Assembly: GCF_014596475.1 (NCBI RefSeq)
Contig: NZ_MECJ01000010.1
Coordinates: 16,853 to 80,852, forward strand
DNA length: 64,000 nt
Direction: 5' to 3'
Source of the DNA: Streptomyces sp. CBMA152
Lineage (GTDB): Bacteria; Actinomycetota; Actinomycetes; Streptomycetales; Streptomycetaceae
Shown: positions 44,550-55,930 of the stretch, piece by piece
Numbering within the stretch: position 1 is the first letter of the stretch
How the letters are laid out: the number at the start of each line of letters is the position of its first letter
Notes under the pieces: model-generated
Database searches by the model: none
Seen by the model: the letters and a program-made list of their open reading frames with translations, nothing else
Told to the model about the DNA's origin: nothing
Position numbers and translations under genes: made by a program

Positions 44550-45365
44550 ATGCGGATTCGAATCGTCGACGCCTTCACCGATCGCGCCTTCGCCGGGAAC
44601 CCGGCCGGGGTGCTGCTCCTCGACTCCTTCCCGGACGACGCCTGGCTCCAGGACGTCGCCCGGGAGGTCAACCTCTCCGAGACCGCGTTCGCGCACCCCC
44701 TGCCGCCCGGCGGCGAGGCCGACTGGGCGCTGCGCTGGTTCACCCCGGCGACCGAGGTCGGTATGTGCGGGCACGCCACCCTGGCCACCGCCCATGTGCT
44801 GCGTACGACGGGAGCCGCGACCGGCACCGTACGGTTCGCGGCCCAGTGCGGCATCCTCGCGGCCACCGCCCACGAGGACGGGTCGATCACCCTCGACTTC
44901 CCCACCTCGCCGCTCACCCCGGTGAAGATCCCGGACGGGATCGGCGAGGCGCTGGGCGCGGAGCCCCTCTCGGCGCACGACACGTCCGAGTACATCGGCG
45001 ACCTGGTGGTCGAGCTCGCGGACGAGCGGACCGTGCGGGGCCTGACCCCCGACTTCAAGGCGCTGATCGCGCACTCCGCGCGCGGCATCATCGCCACGGC
45101 CGCGGCCGACGACCCGTCCCGGGGCTATGACTTCGTCTCGCGCGGCTTCTTCCCGGGCGTCGGCATCGACGAGGACCCGGTGACCGGCAGCGCCCACACG
45201 GCGCTCGCGCCCTTCTGGTCGCCGCGCCTGGGCCGCACCGAGCTGACCGGCCTCCAGGCGTCCGCCCGCTCCGGGCTCGTCCGCGTGTCCCTGCGGGGCG
45301 AGCGCACCCTGCTGACCGGTACGGCGATCACGGTCATCGACGGCGAGCTGCTGACGGCACCCTGA
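44550..45365 (+). CDS. PhzF-family isomerase/epimerase-like protein
   Basis: A 271-residue protein of the PhzF/DAP-epimerase fold. Catalytic Glu44 lies in VNLSETAF, the halves are joined by EVGMCGHATLATAHVL and GIDEDPVTGSAHTALAPFW. No phenazine genes are nearby, so this is one of the many stand-alone PhzF homologues of unknown substrate. A TACGGT box near the ATG and no ribosome site suggest a leaderless transcript. Confidence 0.9.
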   Translation: MRIRIVDAFTDRAFAGNPAGVLLLDSFPDDAWLQDVAREVNLSETAFAHPLPPGGEADWALRWFTPATEVGMCGHATLATAHVLRTTGAATGTVRFAAQCGILAATAHEDGSITLDFPTSPLTPVKIPDGIGEALGAEPLSAHDTSEYIGDLVVELADERTVRGLTPDFKALIAHSARGIIATAAADDPSRGYDFVSRGFFPGVGIDEDPVTGSAHTALAPFWSPRLGRTELTGLQASARSGLVRVSLRGERTLLTGTAITVIDGELLTAP

Positions 45366-45403
45366 CGGACGGGGCTCTGAGCTCGTCTACAACTAAGCGG
45401 TCC

Positions 45404-45440
45404 GGTAAGGGGCGTTCACCATTGCGGTACGCCCCTTACC
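45404..45440. terminator. Bidirectional terminator, 12-bp perfect stem
   Basis: GGTAAGGGGCGT (45404-45415) and ACGCCCCTTACC (45429-45440) with a 13-base loop, between the convergent PhzF and CPBP genes. A second small hairpin (CCACGCAC/GTGCGTGG) follows directly. Confidence 0.8.
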
Positions 45441-45464
45441 CACGCACCACGCGTGCGTGGCCGC

Positions 45465-46268
45465 TCACAGCGTTGGCAGCCAGCTCACCTTCCCCGCGAG
45501 CAGCGCGTACCCCACGAACGCCCCGATGTCGAGCAGCGAATGGGCCACCACCAGCGGTCCGACCCGCTGCCAGCGGCGGTAGAGCAGGACGAAGACCACA
45601 CCCATCGCCATATTGCCGAGGAAGCCGCCGATGCCCTGGTAGAGATGGTACGAGCCACGAAGGACCGAGCTCGCGGCCAACGCGGCGAGTGGGCTCCACC
45701 CCAACTGGCCGAGTCGGCGCAGCAGATACCCGACGACGATCACCTCCTCCAGGACGGCGTTCTGCACCGCCGACAGGACGAGCACCGGGTACTTCCACCA
45801 CACATCCGGCAGCGACTCCGGGACGACCGTCAGATTGCCGCCGACCGCCCGCGCCACCAGATAGAAGCCGAGCCCCACACTGCCGATCCCGGCAGCGACG
45901 AGCGCGCCCCTGCCGAGGTCGGGCCACGGCCGGCGGCGGTCGAACCCGAGGACCCGCAGCCCGCCCGTGCCCTCCCGCAGCAGCAGATGCGCGACGAGCG
46001 CCACGGGCACCAGCGCGGTCGCGATGCCGAAGAGCTGCCAGGCGAGATCCAGCCAGGGCCGCCCGGGCGCGTACGAGGTGTTGAGTTTGGCCGCCTGCTC
46101 CTTCAGGCCGCCGGGTTTGGTCACCGACCCCACAAAACTGATCAGCGCCGACACACCGCTCGCGCCGAGCGAGAGCGCCAGAACCAGCACCGTCTCGGAC
46201 CGCAAGATCCGCGGTGAAACCCCTTCCCCGGGAAGAGAATCAGCCACGCGTCCCGCCTCCACCTGCAC
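45465..46268 (-). CDS. CPBP-family intramembrane metalloprotease
   Basis: A 267-residue protein with about seven spans. The CPBP motifs are VLEEVIVVGYLLRR (EExxxxxxxR), LRGSYHLYQG (xxxxH) and VVAHSLLDIGAF (HxxxD). In Gram-positive bacteria these proteases process peptides or lipoproteins; this one's substrate is unknown. GGAGG precedes GTG 46268; a second GTG seven codons on also has GGAGG upstream. Confidence 0.9.
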   Translation of the reverse strand: MQVEAGRVADSLPGEGVSPRILRSETVLVLALSLGASGVSALISFVGSVTKPGGLKEQAAKLNTSYAPGRPWLDLAWQLFGIATALVPVALVAHLLLREGTGGLRVLGFDRRRPWPDLGRGALVAAGIGSVGLGFYLVARAVGGNLTVVPESLPDVWWKYPVLVLSAVQNAVLEEVIVVGYLLRRLGQLGWSPLAALAASSVLRGSYHLYQGIGGFLGNMAMGVVFVLLYRRWQRVGPLVVAHSLLDIGAFVGYALLAGKVSWLPTL

Positions 46269-46451
46269 CCCTGCCTCCAGTTGACCGAACCCGTCCCACG
46301 CCCACCACTGCCCCGCCAGGGTCTCGAAAGAAAGTACGAAGATCGCGCGCGACAGGCCGGGCGGGCGCCATTTCGGTGGCGCGGTCCCCCTTTGCTCCTT
46401 CTACGGGATCCACGTTTCCCTTGTTCAGGGTGCGAGGAGGGCACCACCGCC

Positions 46452-46654
46452 ATGGGACGTCACAGCTTGCCCGACGACCACGCCGCAGCGGGAACCAGGG
46501 CCCGTCCGGGCGTCGGCCGCCGACAAGGACGCGGTGATGGAGATCGCCCGGGCCACCGGGGGCGCGGGGTTACCAGGTCAGCGACCCGGCCGAGATCCAG
46601 TCGGTGATCCTCGAGGCGATCATGACGGTGGGTCGGGGCTCGGCGAGGGGGTGA
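46452..46654 (+). pseudogene. Remnant of a substrate-binding/VWA-domain protein gene
   Basis: GAGGAGG and ATG 46452 open MGRHSLPDDHAAAGTRARP, the usual start of a streptomycete substrate-binding plus von Willebrand A protein of about 550-600 residues. After ~20 codons the frame is lost. In another frame the segment ADKDAVMEIARATGG follows, and after one more shift YQVSDPAEIQSVILEAIMTV, which is the C-terminus of that family, to the TGA at 46654. The whole middle is missing. This looks like a large internal deletion with two frameshifts. Its end overlaps the 3' end of the ligase gene on the other strand. The 183 bases before it hold no other gene. Confidence 0.8.
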
Positions 46655-48170
46655 CGCCCGGCGGGCACGGGCCCGGGCAGCCGACCGGCCAGGTGTGGAC
46701 CGGCTCGCCCTGGTGCATCAGCTCGGTGTAGCGGCGGGTGGTGGCGGCCAGCGCGTCCTGGCGCCCGAGGCCCGCTTCGAGGGCGCGGTGGTAGGTGTCG
46801 ACCTGCCAGGACGCCCCGTTGACCCGGCGCCGGCAGCGCTCCTCGATGACGCCGAGGTAGCGGTCCCGGTCAGCTGGTTCGACTCCCCACGCGTCGAGAC
46901 CGGCGTACGCGAGGGGCAGCAGCTCGTCCCGTACGAGCTTGACGGCCGGTACGCGCGCGACGCCGCCGGCCCGGCGCGGCACCGGCCACAGCAGCTCCGC
47001 GTCGATGCCGAGCCTGCACGCCGTCTCGAAGTTGGCGGCGGCCACCGCGAACGGCAGCCGGGTCCACACGGGCCTGCTGTCCTCGGCGAGGGCGCGCACC
47101 AGCCCGTAGTAGAAGGCCGCGTTGGCGATGACGTCGGTGACGGTGGGCCCGGCGGGCAGCACCCGGTTCTCCACCCGCAGATGCGGCACCCCGTCCGCGA
47201 TCCCGTACACCGGACGGTTCCAGCGGTAGATCGTCCCGTTGTGCAGGACGAGTTCCTGGAGCCGGGGCACCCCGCCACCGGCCAGCACCCGCAGCGGCTC
47301 CTCCTCGTCGCAGATGGGCAGCAGCGGCGGGAAGTAGCGCAGGTTCTCCTCGAAGAGCTCGTACGCGGAGCTCACCCAGCGCTCCCCGAACCAGGTCCTC
47401 GGACGCACCCCCTGGGCGCGCAGTTCCGGCGGCCGGGTGTCGGTGGCCTGCTCGAACAGCGGTGGCCGCGACTCGCGCCACAGCTCCCGGCCGAACAGGA
47501 ACGGCGCGTTGGCGCCCACCGCGATCTGCACGGCCGCGACGGCCTGCGCCGCGTTCCACACGGCCGCGAACCGGGCCGGGGTGACCTGGAGGTGCAGTTG
47601 CACAGAGGTGCAGGCGGCTTCCGGAGTGATCGAGGTGGAGGTGCAGACGAGGCGTTCGACGCCCTCGATGTCGAGGGTGAAATCCTCGCCGCGGGCCGCC
47701 ACTATCTGATCATTGAGCAGCACATAGCGGTCCACGTTGGAAAGGTTGGCGGAGACCAGGTCCCGCTGCGTGATCGTCGGGAGAATTCCGATCATCACGA
47801 TCCCGGCGCCGACCTCGCCCGCTTTGCGCTCGGCGTACCCGAAGCCGGTGCGCAGCTCCTCGGAGAGCTGATCGAAAACCCGGCCGCCGAGCCGGTGCGG
47901 GGCGATGTTGACTTCAAGATTGAACATGCCGAGTTCGGTCTGGAAATCCTTGCTGGCTATCCGTTCGAGAACTTCGGCGTTCATCATCCGGGGCATGCCG
48001 TCCGGGCCCGCGAGATTCAGTTCGATCTCCAGGCCCATCAGATTCCTCGGACGGTCGAACCTCCGTTCCGCCAGGAGCCGCCCCAGCCCCTCCAGGCACT
48101 GCTGGAGCTTCTGCCGGTACGCGTGCCGATCGGACAGGTCGAACTCGCCCGCCACGACCTTCTCACCCAT
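46620..48170 (-). CDS. Glutamate-cysteine ligase (GCS2-like) family protein
   Basis: A 516-residue protein from ATG 48170 with GAGGAGGGA eight bases upstream. Family features include MGLEIELNLAGPDGMPRMMNAEVLERI, FNLEVNIAPHRLGG, CTSVQLHLQV and PTVTDVIANAAFYYGLVRALAE, matching the carboxylate-amine/glutamate-cysteine ligase fold. The acceptor amine is not certain: streptomycetes use mycothiol and not glutathione, so gamma-glutamyl amide or ergothioneine-type ligation are alternatives. The last ~15 residues (PSPSPDPPS) are read from DNA overlapping the VWA remnant, so the tail may have been replaced. Confidence 0.85.
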   Translation of the reverse strand: MGEKVVAGEFDLSDRHAYRQKLQQCLEGLGRLLAERRFDRPRNLMGLEIELNLAGPDGMPRMMNAEVLERIASKDFQTELGMFNLEVNIAPHRLGGRVFDQLSEELRTGFGYAERKAGEVGAGIVMIGILPTITQRDLVSANLSNVDRYVLLNDQIVAARGEDFTLDIEGVERLVCTSTSITPEAACTSVQLHLQVTPARFAAVWNAAQAVAAVQIAVGANAPFLFGRELWRESRPPLFEQATDTRPPELRAQGVRPRTWFGERWVSSAYELFEENLRYFPPLLPICDEEEPLRVLAGGGVPRLQELVLHNGTIYRWNRPVYGIADGVPHLRVENRVLPAGPTVTDVIANAAFYYGLVRALAEDSRPVWTRLPFAVAAANFETACRLGIDAELLWPVPRRAGGVARVPAVKLVRDELLPLAYAGLDAWGVEPADRDRYLGVIEERCRRRVNGASWQVDTYHRALEAGLGRQDALAATTRRYTELMHQGEPVHTWPVGCPGPCPPGVTPSPSPDPPS

Positions 48171-48656
48171 CGAAGCGTCCCTCCTCGAATGGGCAGCCGG
48201 CACGGCCGGCCGCGTGCGTCACGGTCGATAATGCCCAGGCTGACTGATCCATAACGCCCCATGACAGGGGGCCGGTTGGTAAGCTGGTACGAACCGGCCT
48301 CGGGCACATGCATTTGGCATACGGCAATGTGCGGTTACCACGGCTTCGGCAATGGTGAAAAACACCGACGGGTTTCGGCCTACCGCCGCAGTTGCACTTT
48401 TCCAGGCCAGCGGCGTATCCCGTTCTGAACTCGGGAGATAAGCCGCATCAGCGGGTCCGGATACCGACTTGCCGGTAATACGGACGACTGCTAGCCGAAA
48501 CACGCCCTGAACACGTGTCGTATAAACTCCGCAAACGAGGCAGAGAGTTGGCGCCCCGGCCACTGTCCCCCCGGCCCCCCTCTGACCCCGCACGCAGACA
48601 GCGCCGTCCGCACCGCCCACGCTCCAACGTGTCTCCGAAGTGAGAGGCGACCCACC
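48171..48656. other. Intergenic region with divergent promoters
   Basis: This 486-base stretch is less GC-rich than its surroundings and holds no gene I can support. Candidate promoter boxes for the plus-strand gene are TTGCCG (48469-48474), 17 bases, TAGCCG (48492-48497), and a TATAAA at 48521-48526 without a clear -35. Confidence 0.45.
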
Positions 48657-49244
48657 ATGCCGCTGCATGTCCCCCCGGCTCCCGCGCCCGCCCTGCGCAG
48701 CGTCCTCGCGGCACTCGGTTCTCCCACCGCCGTCCGCGCGGCCCGCACCCCGGCCCTGCGCTCCGCGCAAGGACCGCTGACGCCCGAACTCCCGCTCCCC
48801 GTCCACGTCCTGGACCGCATCACCCCGAGCGCCCGCGCCCCGCGCAGCCGCCTGGCCGGCTGGCGCTTCCTCATCAGCGACGCGGACCGCGCGGTCGCCG
48901 CGGCGGACACCGTGCTCACCCCGGACGGCTGGGCCTTCTCGCACTTCTTCGAGGGCCCCTACCTCGCCTCCACCCAGCAGGCGCTGCGTCAGGCGGAGGC
49001 CCTTCCCCGGGACTTCGAGCCCAGACTGCTCTCCGTGCCGGAGCTGTACATGCTCACGCTGTGGCTGCGCCGCGACATCGGCTCCGACCCCGCCGACGGC
49101 GCCCCGGACCCGGCCGATCTGCTGGTGCCGCTCGCCCCCGCGCCGCCCGGCATCTGCGCCCACCGGCCGCGCCGGGTCTCCGAGCTGCTGCCGGTCATGA
49201 CCCTGCGCCTCACGCCGGCGCCCCTGCTGAGCCAGCCCGCCTGA
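48657..49244 (+). CDS. Conserved hypothetical protein
   Basis: A 195-residue protein with GAGAGG upstream of the ATG. The middle is the best-defined part (SRLAGWRFLISDADRAVAAADTVLTPDGWAFSHFFEGPYLASTQQALRQAE), followed by VPELYMLTLWLRRDI and a proline-rich end. No signal peptide or membrane span. I do not recognise a functional family. It is divergent from the ligase gene. Confidence 0.75.
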   Translation: MPLHVPPAPAPALRSVLAALGSPTAVRAARTPALRSAQGPLTPELPLPVHVLDRITPSARAPRSRLAGWRFLISDADRAVAAADTVLTPDGWAFSHFFEGPYLASTQQALRQAEALPRDFEPRLLSVPELYMLTLWLRRDIGSDPADGAPDPADLLVPLAPAPPGICAHRPRRVSELLPVMTLRLTPAPLLSQPA

Positions 49245-49576
49245 CCTGCCTCAGTCGTCAACCCGAAAACCCGCAGCGCTCCGGAGCCCGCCACGCGGCC
49301 CGGGGCGCTGTATTGTGCGCCCGGCGCGTCCTCCGTACGGGCTAGCCCGTCCCGGCCACACCGAACCACCCGAAGGGACAGGGCAGTTGAGTTGAACCGG
49401 CCGCACGAGTGATGCGTCAATATGCAGTAGGAAGTGGTGCCGCGAAATCCCTGCGGATTGACGCCCGTGGGGCAACACTGGGAGCGGACCGACCGACTTA
49501 CCAACGGGGGGCGGCCATGAACACCGCATCGAGCCGCAGGACACTCAACTCTACGACGCAGCGAAAGAACCCATCC
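49245..49576 (+). other. Leader and promoter region before the DUF5999 gene
   Basis: About 330 bases without a supported gene. An ATG at 49517 preceded by GGGGGG is in frame with the DUF5999 gene and could be an alternative start adding 20 residues. AT-rich patches around 49400-49430 are the likely promoter. Confidence 0.4.
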
Positions 49577-49783
49577 ATGTGCCAGCACCAGCCAGCCTGC
49601 CCGACAGCCGACTCCGCCGACCGGGAGGCAGCGCAGCTCGTGGCGCACCACCCGGAACAGGGCTGGAGCCTGCTGTGCAACGGCGTCCTGATCTTCGAGG
49701 ACACCGGTGAGCTGCTGCCGGACGGGCGGATCATCGCCCCGCACCGGGCACTGACCGCCGGGCAGGTGGCGAAGGCCGCCTAG
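49577..49783 (+). CDS. DUF5999 family small protein
   Basis: A 68-residue protein with the family sequence CQHQPACPTADSADREAAQLVAHHPEQGWSLLCNGVLIFEDTGELLPDGRIIAPHR. The two N-terminal Cys (CQHQPAC) and His residues may bind metal. The ATG at 49577 matches the usual family start. Common in Streptomyces; function unknown. Confidence 0.85.
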   Translation: MCQHQPACPTADSADREAAQLVAHHPEQGWSLLCNGVLIFEDTGELLPDGRIIAPHRALTAGQVAKAA

Positions 49784-49880
49784 TGCGGCAGCGCGGGCGC
49801 GGGCTCCTGGCTCGTACCGGCGAACGGCGCGACACGGGGAAACACCCGCACAGCGCGACAAAAGAACAAAAGAAAAAGAA

Positions 49881-49916
49881 GGGGCCGGCCCGGGGAAACA
49901 CCCCCGAACCGGCCCC
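49881..49916 (-). terminator. Intrinsic terminator of gcvP
   Basis: On the minus strand a two-part stem (GGGGCCGG/CCGGCCCC outside, CGGGG/CCCCG inside) is followed directly by TTCTTTTTCTTTTGTTCTTTTG. The long T-rich tail is unusual in this GC-rich genome and makes this a strong rho-independent terminator 30 bases after the gcvP stop. Confidence 0.9.
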
Positions 49917-49945
49917 GACGTATGTCAGCCGTGGACGGCCCTACG

Positions 49946-52831
<2,886 letters not shown>

Positions 52832-52834
52832 TAC

Positions 52835-52886
52835 GGAGGCCTCCTGGTCAGCACGACCTGCGAGGGGCACCACGGCGCGGGTGCCC
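52835..52886 (-). promoter_or_regulatory. Expression platform: hairpin and self-complementary ribosome site of gcvP
   Basis: Between riboswitch and start lie a 7-base hairpin (GGGCACC/GGTGCCC, 52865-52871 and 52880-52886) and the palindrome GGAGGCCTCC (52835-52844), which includes the ribosome site. The GGAGGCC at the aptamer 3' end (52891-52897) can pair with GGCCTCC of that palindrome, offering a way to gate translation. Confidence 0.55.
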
Positions 52887-52893
52887 GGACGGC

Positions 52894-53121
52894 CTCCCCC
52901 TCTGTCATCTCAACCTGAGAGCTTCACCGGGGCGCATGGGGGCGACCCGACTTTCACCGTCGGTGAGGGTGAGGTGCGCGCAGGCCTGTGCCCGTACGTC
53001 CCCCGCCCTGCTTTCCAGAGTGACCTCGTCCGCGCGGTACGTGTGCCTGAGAGATTCCGGGGAGGATTTGCTCCTTCGGCGCCTCCGGAGATCAATCCGA
53101 AGGACTCTCCCGCACGGGGTC
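52894..53121 (-). ncRNA. Glycine riboswitch (tandem-type) of gcvP
   Basis: Read on the minus strand, the leader contains the first aptamer signature GCGGGAGAGTCC, GGCGCCGAAGGAGCAA and AATCTCTCAGGCAC. It then shows a second, weaker copy: TGAAAGTCGGGTCGCCCC and GTGAAGCTCTCAGGTTGAG, then GACAGAGGGGGAGG. These are the conserved elements of the gcvT-type glycine riboswitch with two aptamers. Placed directly upstream of gcvP, it should switch the gene on when glycine is plentiful. Confidence 0.93.
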
Positions 53122-53235
53122 AGCAGCCATCGCCAGGGTACCAGCGCGTCCCGGCCCTGATCCTTCGAGTGGCCGACGCCCGCGATGTGCACTTTCGTAG
53201 GGGTTAACGAGCAGTTGCGACCAGTTGGAGGGACC

Positions 53236-53613
53236 GTGCAGACCGATATCGATCCCCGCAGCCTGATCGGCCGCAAGGCGTTCGACCGCAATGGCACCAA
53301 GATCGGCACCGTGGACGAGGTCTACCTCGACGACGCCACCGGAGTGCCCGAGTGGGCAGCCGTGCGCACCGGCCTCTTCAGCCGGGACGCGTTCGTCCCG
53401 CTGGAGCCCAGCAGCCTCGTCGACGAGGCCCTCCACATCCCCTACGACCGCGCGCTGATCAAGGAGGCCCCCGACTTCGGCGTCGGCCGCCATCTCTCCC
53501 CCGAACAGGAGCTGCAGCTCTACCACCACTACGGTCTGGACATCGCCGCCCCCGATCCGCCCGCAGGCCCCGACCGCGACTTCGGGAGGCTCGCCGGCGA
53601 CGACGACGTCTGA
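53236..53613 (+). CDS. PRC-barrel domain protein
   Basis: A 125-residue protein from GTG 53236, preceded by GGAGGGACC. A PRC-barrel covers residues 5-85 (DPRSLIGRKAFDRNGTKIGTVDEVYLDDATGVPEWAAVRTGLFSRDAFVPL). The last 28 codons overlap the 3' end of dinB on the opposite strand by 85 bases. PRC-barrel proteins occur in RNA metabolism, stress and photosynthetic contexts; the role here is unknown. Confidence 0.85.
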   Translation: MQTDIDPRSLIGRKAFDRNGTKIGTVDEVYLDDATGVPEWAAVRTGLFSRDAFVPLEPSSLVDEALHIPYDRALIKEAPDFGVGRHLSPEQELQLYHHYGLDIAAPDPPAGPDRDFGRLAGDDDV

Positions 53614-54995
53614 TCCACCCCGTCCTCCCCCTCCGACCCCTCCGGCGCTGCCACCAGCGGCAGCGGCTCGGAGGGCTCAAGCGCGGGGTCGTCCACCATG
53701 AACGTCCGTACCCGCCCGGGCGCAGTCGACGTGGGTGTCTCGAACCGGACGGTCACCCGCCCCACCCCGCTCCCCTGCACCCACCCGGGCCCGAACTCGG
53801 CGTGCCGCACATCGTGCCCGGCGACCCAGCGGCGCTCGGCCGGGTCCTCGGGCTCGGCCTGCTCGGCGACGGCCGCATCCGCCTCGTCCGCCACAGCGGG
53901 CTCCTCCTGCCCCGCCAGCTCACCGGCGGCCTGCGCGAACAGGTCTTCCTGTGTGAAGTCCGCGAGGCCGCTCACACCCACTCCCAGAAGCCGCACGCCG
54001 CCCGTGGTGTCCACGGAATCGAGCAGGCGGCCCGCTGCCTCACGGACCACCGCCGGGTCGTCCGTGGGGCCTCTGAGCGTCTCGGAGCGGGTCAGGGTCG
54101 AGAAGTCGTACCGTCTGACCTTGAGCACGATCGTGCGGCCGGAGTGCCCCGACGCCCGCAGGCGCTGCACACAACGGTCGGCGAGGCGGCCCACTTCGTT
54201 CATCACCCGCACCCGGTCGTGCAGATCCACGTCGAAGGTGTCCTCGACCGAAACCGATTTGGTGTCCCGCTCGGCCACCACCGGCCGGTCGTCGAGGCCG
54301 AGCGCCATCCGGTGCAGCGACGCCCCGTGCGCCTTGCCCAGGAGCCGTACGAGCTCGTCCTCGCCCGCCTCGGCCAGATCCGCGACCGTGGTCATCCCGG
54401 CCCGGCGCAGATGCTCCCCCGTGGCGGGCCCCACGCCCGGCAGCGTCCTGACCGGCATCGGCGCCAGGCGCTCCCGCTCGGTGCCCGGTTCTATGAGCAC
54501 CAGACCGTCCGGCTTCGCCTCCTCCGAGGCGATCTTCGCCAGCATCTTGGAGCCCGCGAGCCCCACCGATCCCGTAAGGCCCGTCACCGCCCTGATGTCC
54601 GCGCGCAGCCGCTCACCGGCCTCCCGCGCCGAGGACGCGTCCCACGCGACTCCCCCGGCCTCCAGGTCCACGAAGGCCTCGTCCAGGCTCAGCGGCTCCA
54701 CCAGCGGCGACAGACGGCCCAGAAGCGCCATCACCTGCTCGCTGATCGAGCGGTAGAAGCCGAAGCGCGGCACCAGATAGGCACCGTTCGGACACAGCCG
54801 TCGGGCCTGGGCCATCGGCATCGCCGACCGCGCGCCGAACCGCCGCGCCTCGTACGACGCGGTGGCCACCACACCGCGCGGGCCGAGGCCGCCGACGATC
54901 ACCGGTTTTCCGCGCAGGCTGGGCTTCGACGCCTGCTCTGCGGCGGCGAAGAAGGCATCCATGTCCAGATGCAGAATGGTCGGCGCGGCTCTCAC
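53529..54995 (-). CDS. dinB: DNA polymerase IV (Y-family)
   Basis: A 488-residue Y-family polymerase. Catalytic carboxylates are in ILHLDMDAFFAAAEQ and LSLDEAFVDLE, with the steric-gate region VATASYEARRFGARSAMP. A helix-hairpin-helix (RTLPGVGPATGEHL) and little-finger domain follow. Beyond ~residue 385 there is an extra domain (RRWVAGHDVRHAEFGPGWVQGSGVGRVTVRFE) resembling the DUF3553/UvrD C-terminal module, then a disordered tail overlapping the PRC gene. It performs error-prone lesion bypass. Confidence 0.92.
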   Translation of the reverse strand: MRAAPTILHLDMDAFFAAAEQASKPSLRGKPVIVGGLGPRGVVATASYEARRFGARSAMPMAQARRLCPNGAYLVPRFGFYRSISEQVMALLGRLSPLVEPLSLDEAFVDLEAGGVAWDASSAREAGERLRADIRAVTGLTGSVGLAGSKMLAKIASEEAKPDGLVLIEPGTERERLAPMPVRTLPGVGPATGEHLRRAGMTTVADLAEAGEDELVRLLGKAHGASLHRMALGLDDRPVVAERDTKSVSVEDTFDVDLHDRVRVMNEVGRLADRCVQRLRASGHSGRTIVLKVRRYDFSTLTRSETLRGPTDDPAVVREAAGRLLDSVDTTGGVRLLGVGVSGLADFTQEDLFAQAAGELAGQEEPAVADEADAAVAEQAEPEDPAERRWVAGHDVRHAEFGPGWVQGSGVGRVTVRFETPTSTAPGRVRTFMVDDPALEPSEPLPLVAAPEGSEGEDGVDQTSSSPASLPKSRSGPAGGSGAAMSRP

Positions 54996-55075
54996 ATCAC
55001 CGATGCTGCCTCACGGCACTGACAATCGGCCTCCGACGGCCCCGCGCGTGCCTCCGCGCCCGGTCCCGTGCCTGG

Positions 55076-55708
55076 TCAGACCGCCCGGTTACGGCGCCGG
55101 GCCAGCTCGTCGGCGGGGTTGTGCCCGACCAGCGTCTCGCCGGTGTCGACGCGCTCGCCGTGCAACTGCGACAGGGCTGCCTCGACGTCCCGCCACACCA
55201 CACCGACCGCGATGCCGAAGACGCCCTGGCCGCCCTGGAGCAGATCCACGACCTCGTCGGGCGAGGAGCACTCGTACACGGTGGCCCCGTCGCTCATCAG
55301 CGTCATCCGCTCCAGATCACGGAAGCCGCGCTCGCGCAGGTGCTGCACGGCGGTGCGGATGTTCTGGAGCGCGACACCGGTGTCGAGGAAGCGCTTGACG
55401 ATCTTGAGGACGACCACGTCCTTGAAGCTGTAGAGCCGCTGGGTGCCCGATCCGTACGCCGGACGCACGCTGGGCTCGACCAGACCGGTGCGGGCCCAGT
55501 AGTCGAGCTGCCGGTAGGTGATCCCCGCCGCCGCGCACGCGGTCGGCCCCCGGTATCCGACGGTCTCGGTGCCGGTGTCGGCCGCACTGTCGTCCATGGG
55601 GTGTCCGCTGCTCGGGCCCGGCCGAGAGCTCGGGGGAGGGTACGGCCCGCTCTCCCCCGGACTGCGTCCGGGAGCCTCCCCTGCCGTACTGTCGCCGCTG
55701 CTTCTCAC
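55076..55708 (-). CDS. MerR-family regulator (Rv1830/ResR-type position)
   Basis: A 210-residue protein from GTG 55708, five bases after GGAGGG. The first ~55 residues are disordered. The MerR wHTH follows (GPTACAAAGITYRQLDYWARTGLVEPSVRPAYGSGTQRLYSFKDVVVLKIVKRF). It lies downstream of the nuclease and FtsR-like genes, the same order as the mycobacterial Rv1827-Rv1830 block, so it is probably the Rv1830-type growth regulator. The order is known biology; the role in this organism is inferred. Confidence 0.85.
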   Translation of the reverse strand: MRSSGDSTAGEAPGRSPGESGPYPPPSSRPGPSSGHPMDDSAADTGTETVGYRGPTACAAAGITYRQLDYWARTGLVEPSVRPAYGSGTQRLYSFKDVVVLKIVKRFLDTGVALQNIRTAVQHLRERGFRDLERMTLMSDGATVYECSSPDEVVDLLQGGQGVFGIAVGVVWRDVEAALSQLHGERVDTGETLVGHNPADELARRRNRAV

Positions 55709-55739
55709 GCCGACCCTCCGTCCTAGAACTGCCCTCACG

Positions 55740-55795
55740 ACGGTAGGCAGTCACTCGGGGTGCGTCAACGATCGCCACACTCGGCACGCCGAGTG
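55740..55795 (-). promoter_or_regulatory. Promoter and palindrome upstream of the MerR gene
   Basis: TTGACG (55768-55763), a 17-base spacer and TACCGT (55745-55740) form a clear promoter on the minus strand. Ten bases further upstream is CACTCGG-CACG-CCGAGTG (55778-55795), a perfect 7-base inverted repeat, a candidate operator. Confidence 0.65.
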
Positions 55796-55930
55796 ATAAT
55801 CACCCTGAGAGTGGTTTCGCGTACCCCTCTTCGGGGAAAGGCTACTCGAATGCGCCGGAGCCGCCCGGCGCGTAAAGCCGTCGGCGCGTACGGCACATCG
55901 GCTTCCTGGAGCCCACCGGCCGCGTACGGC

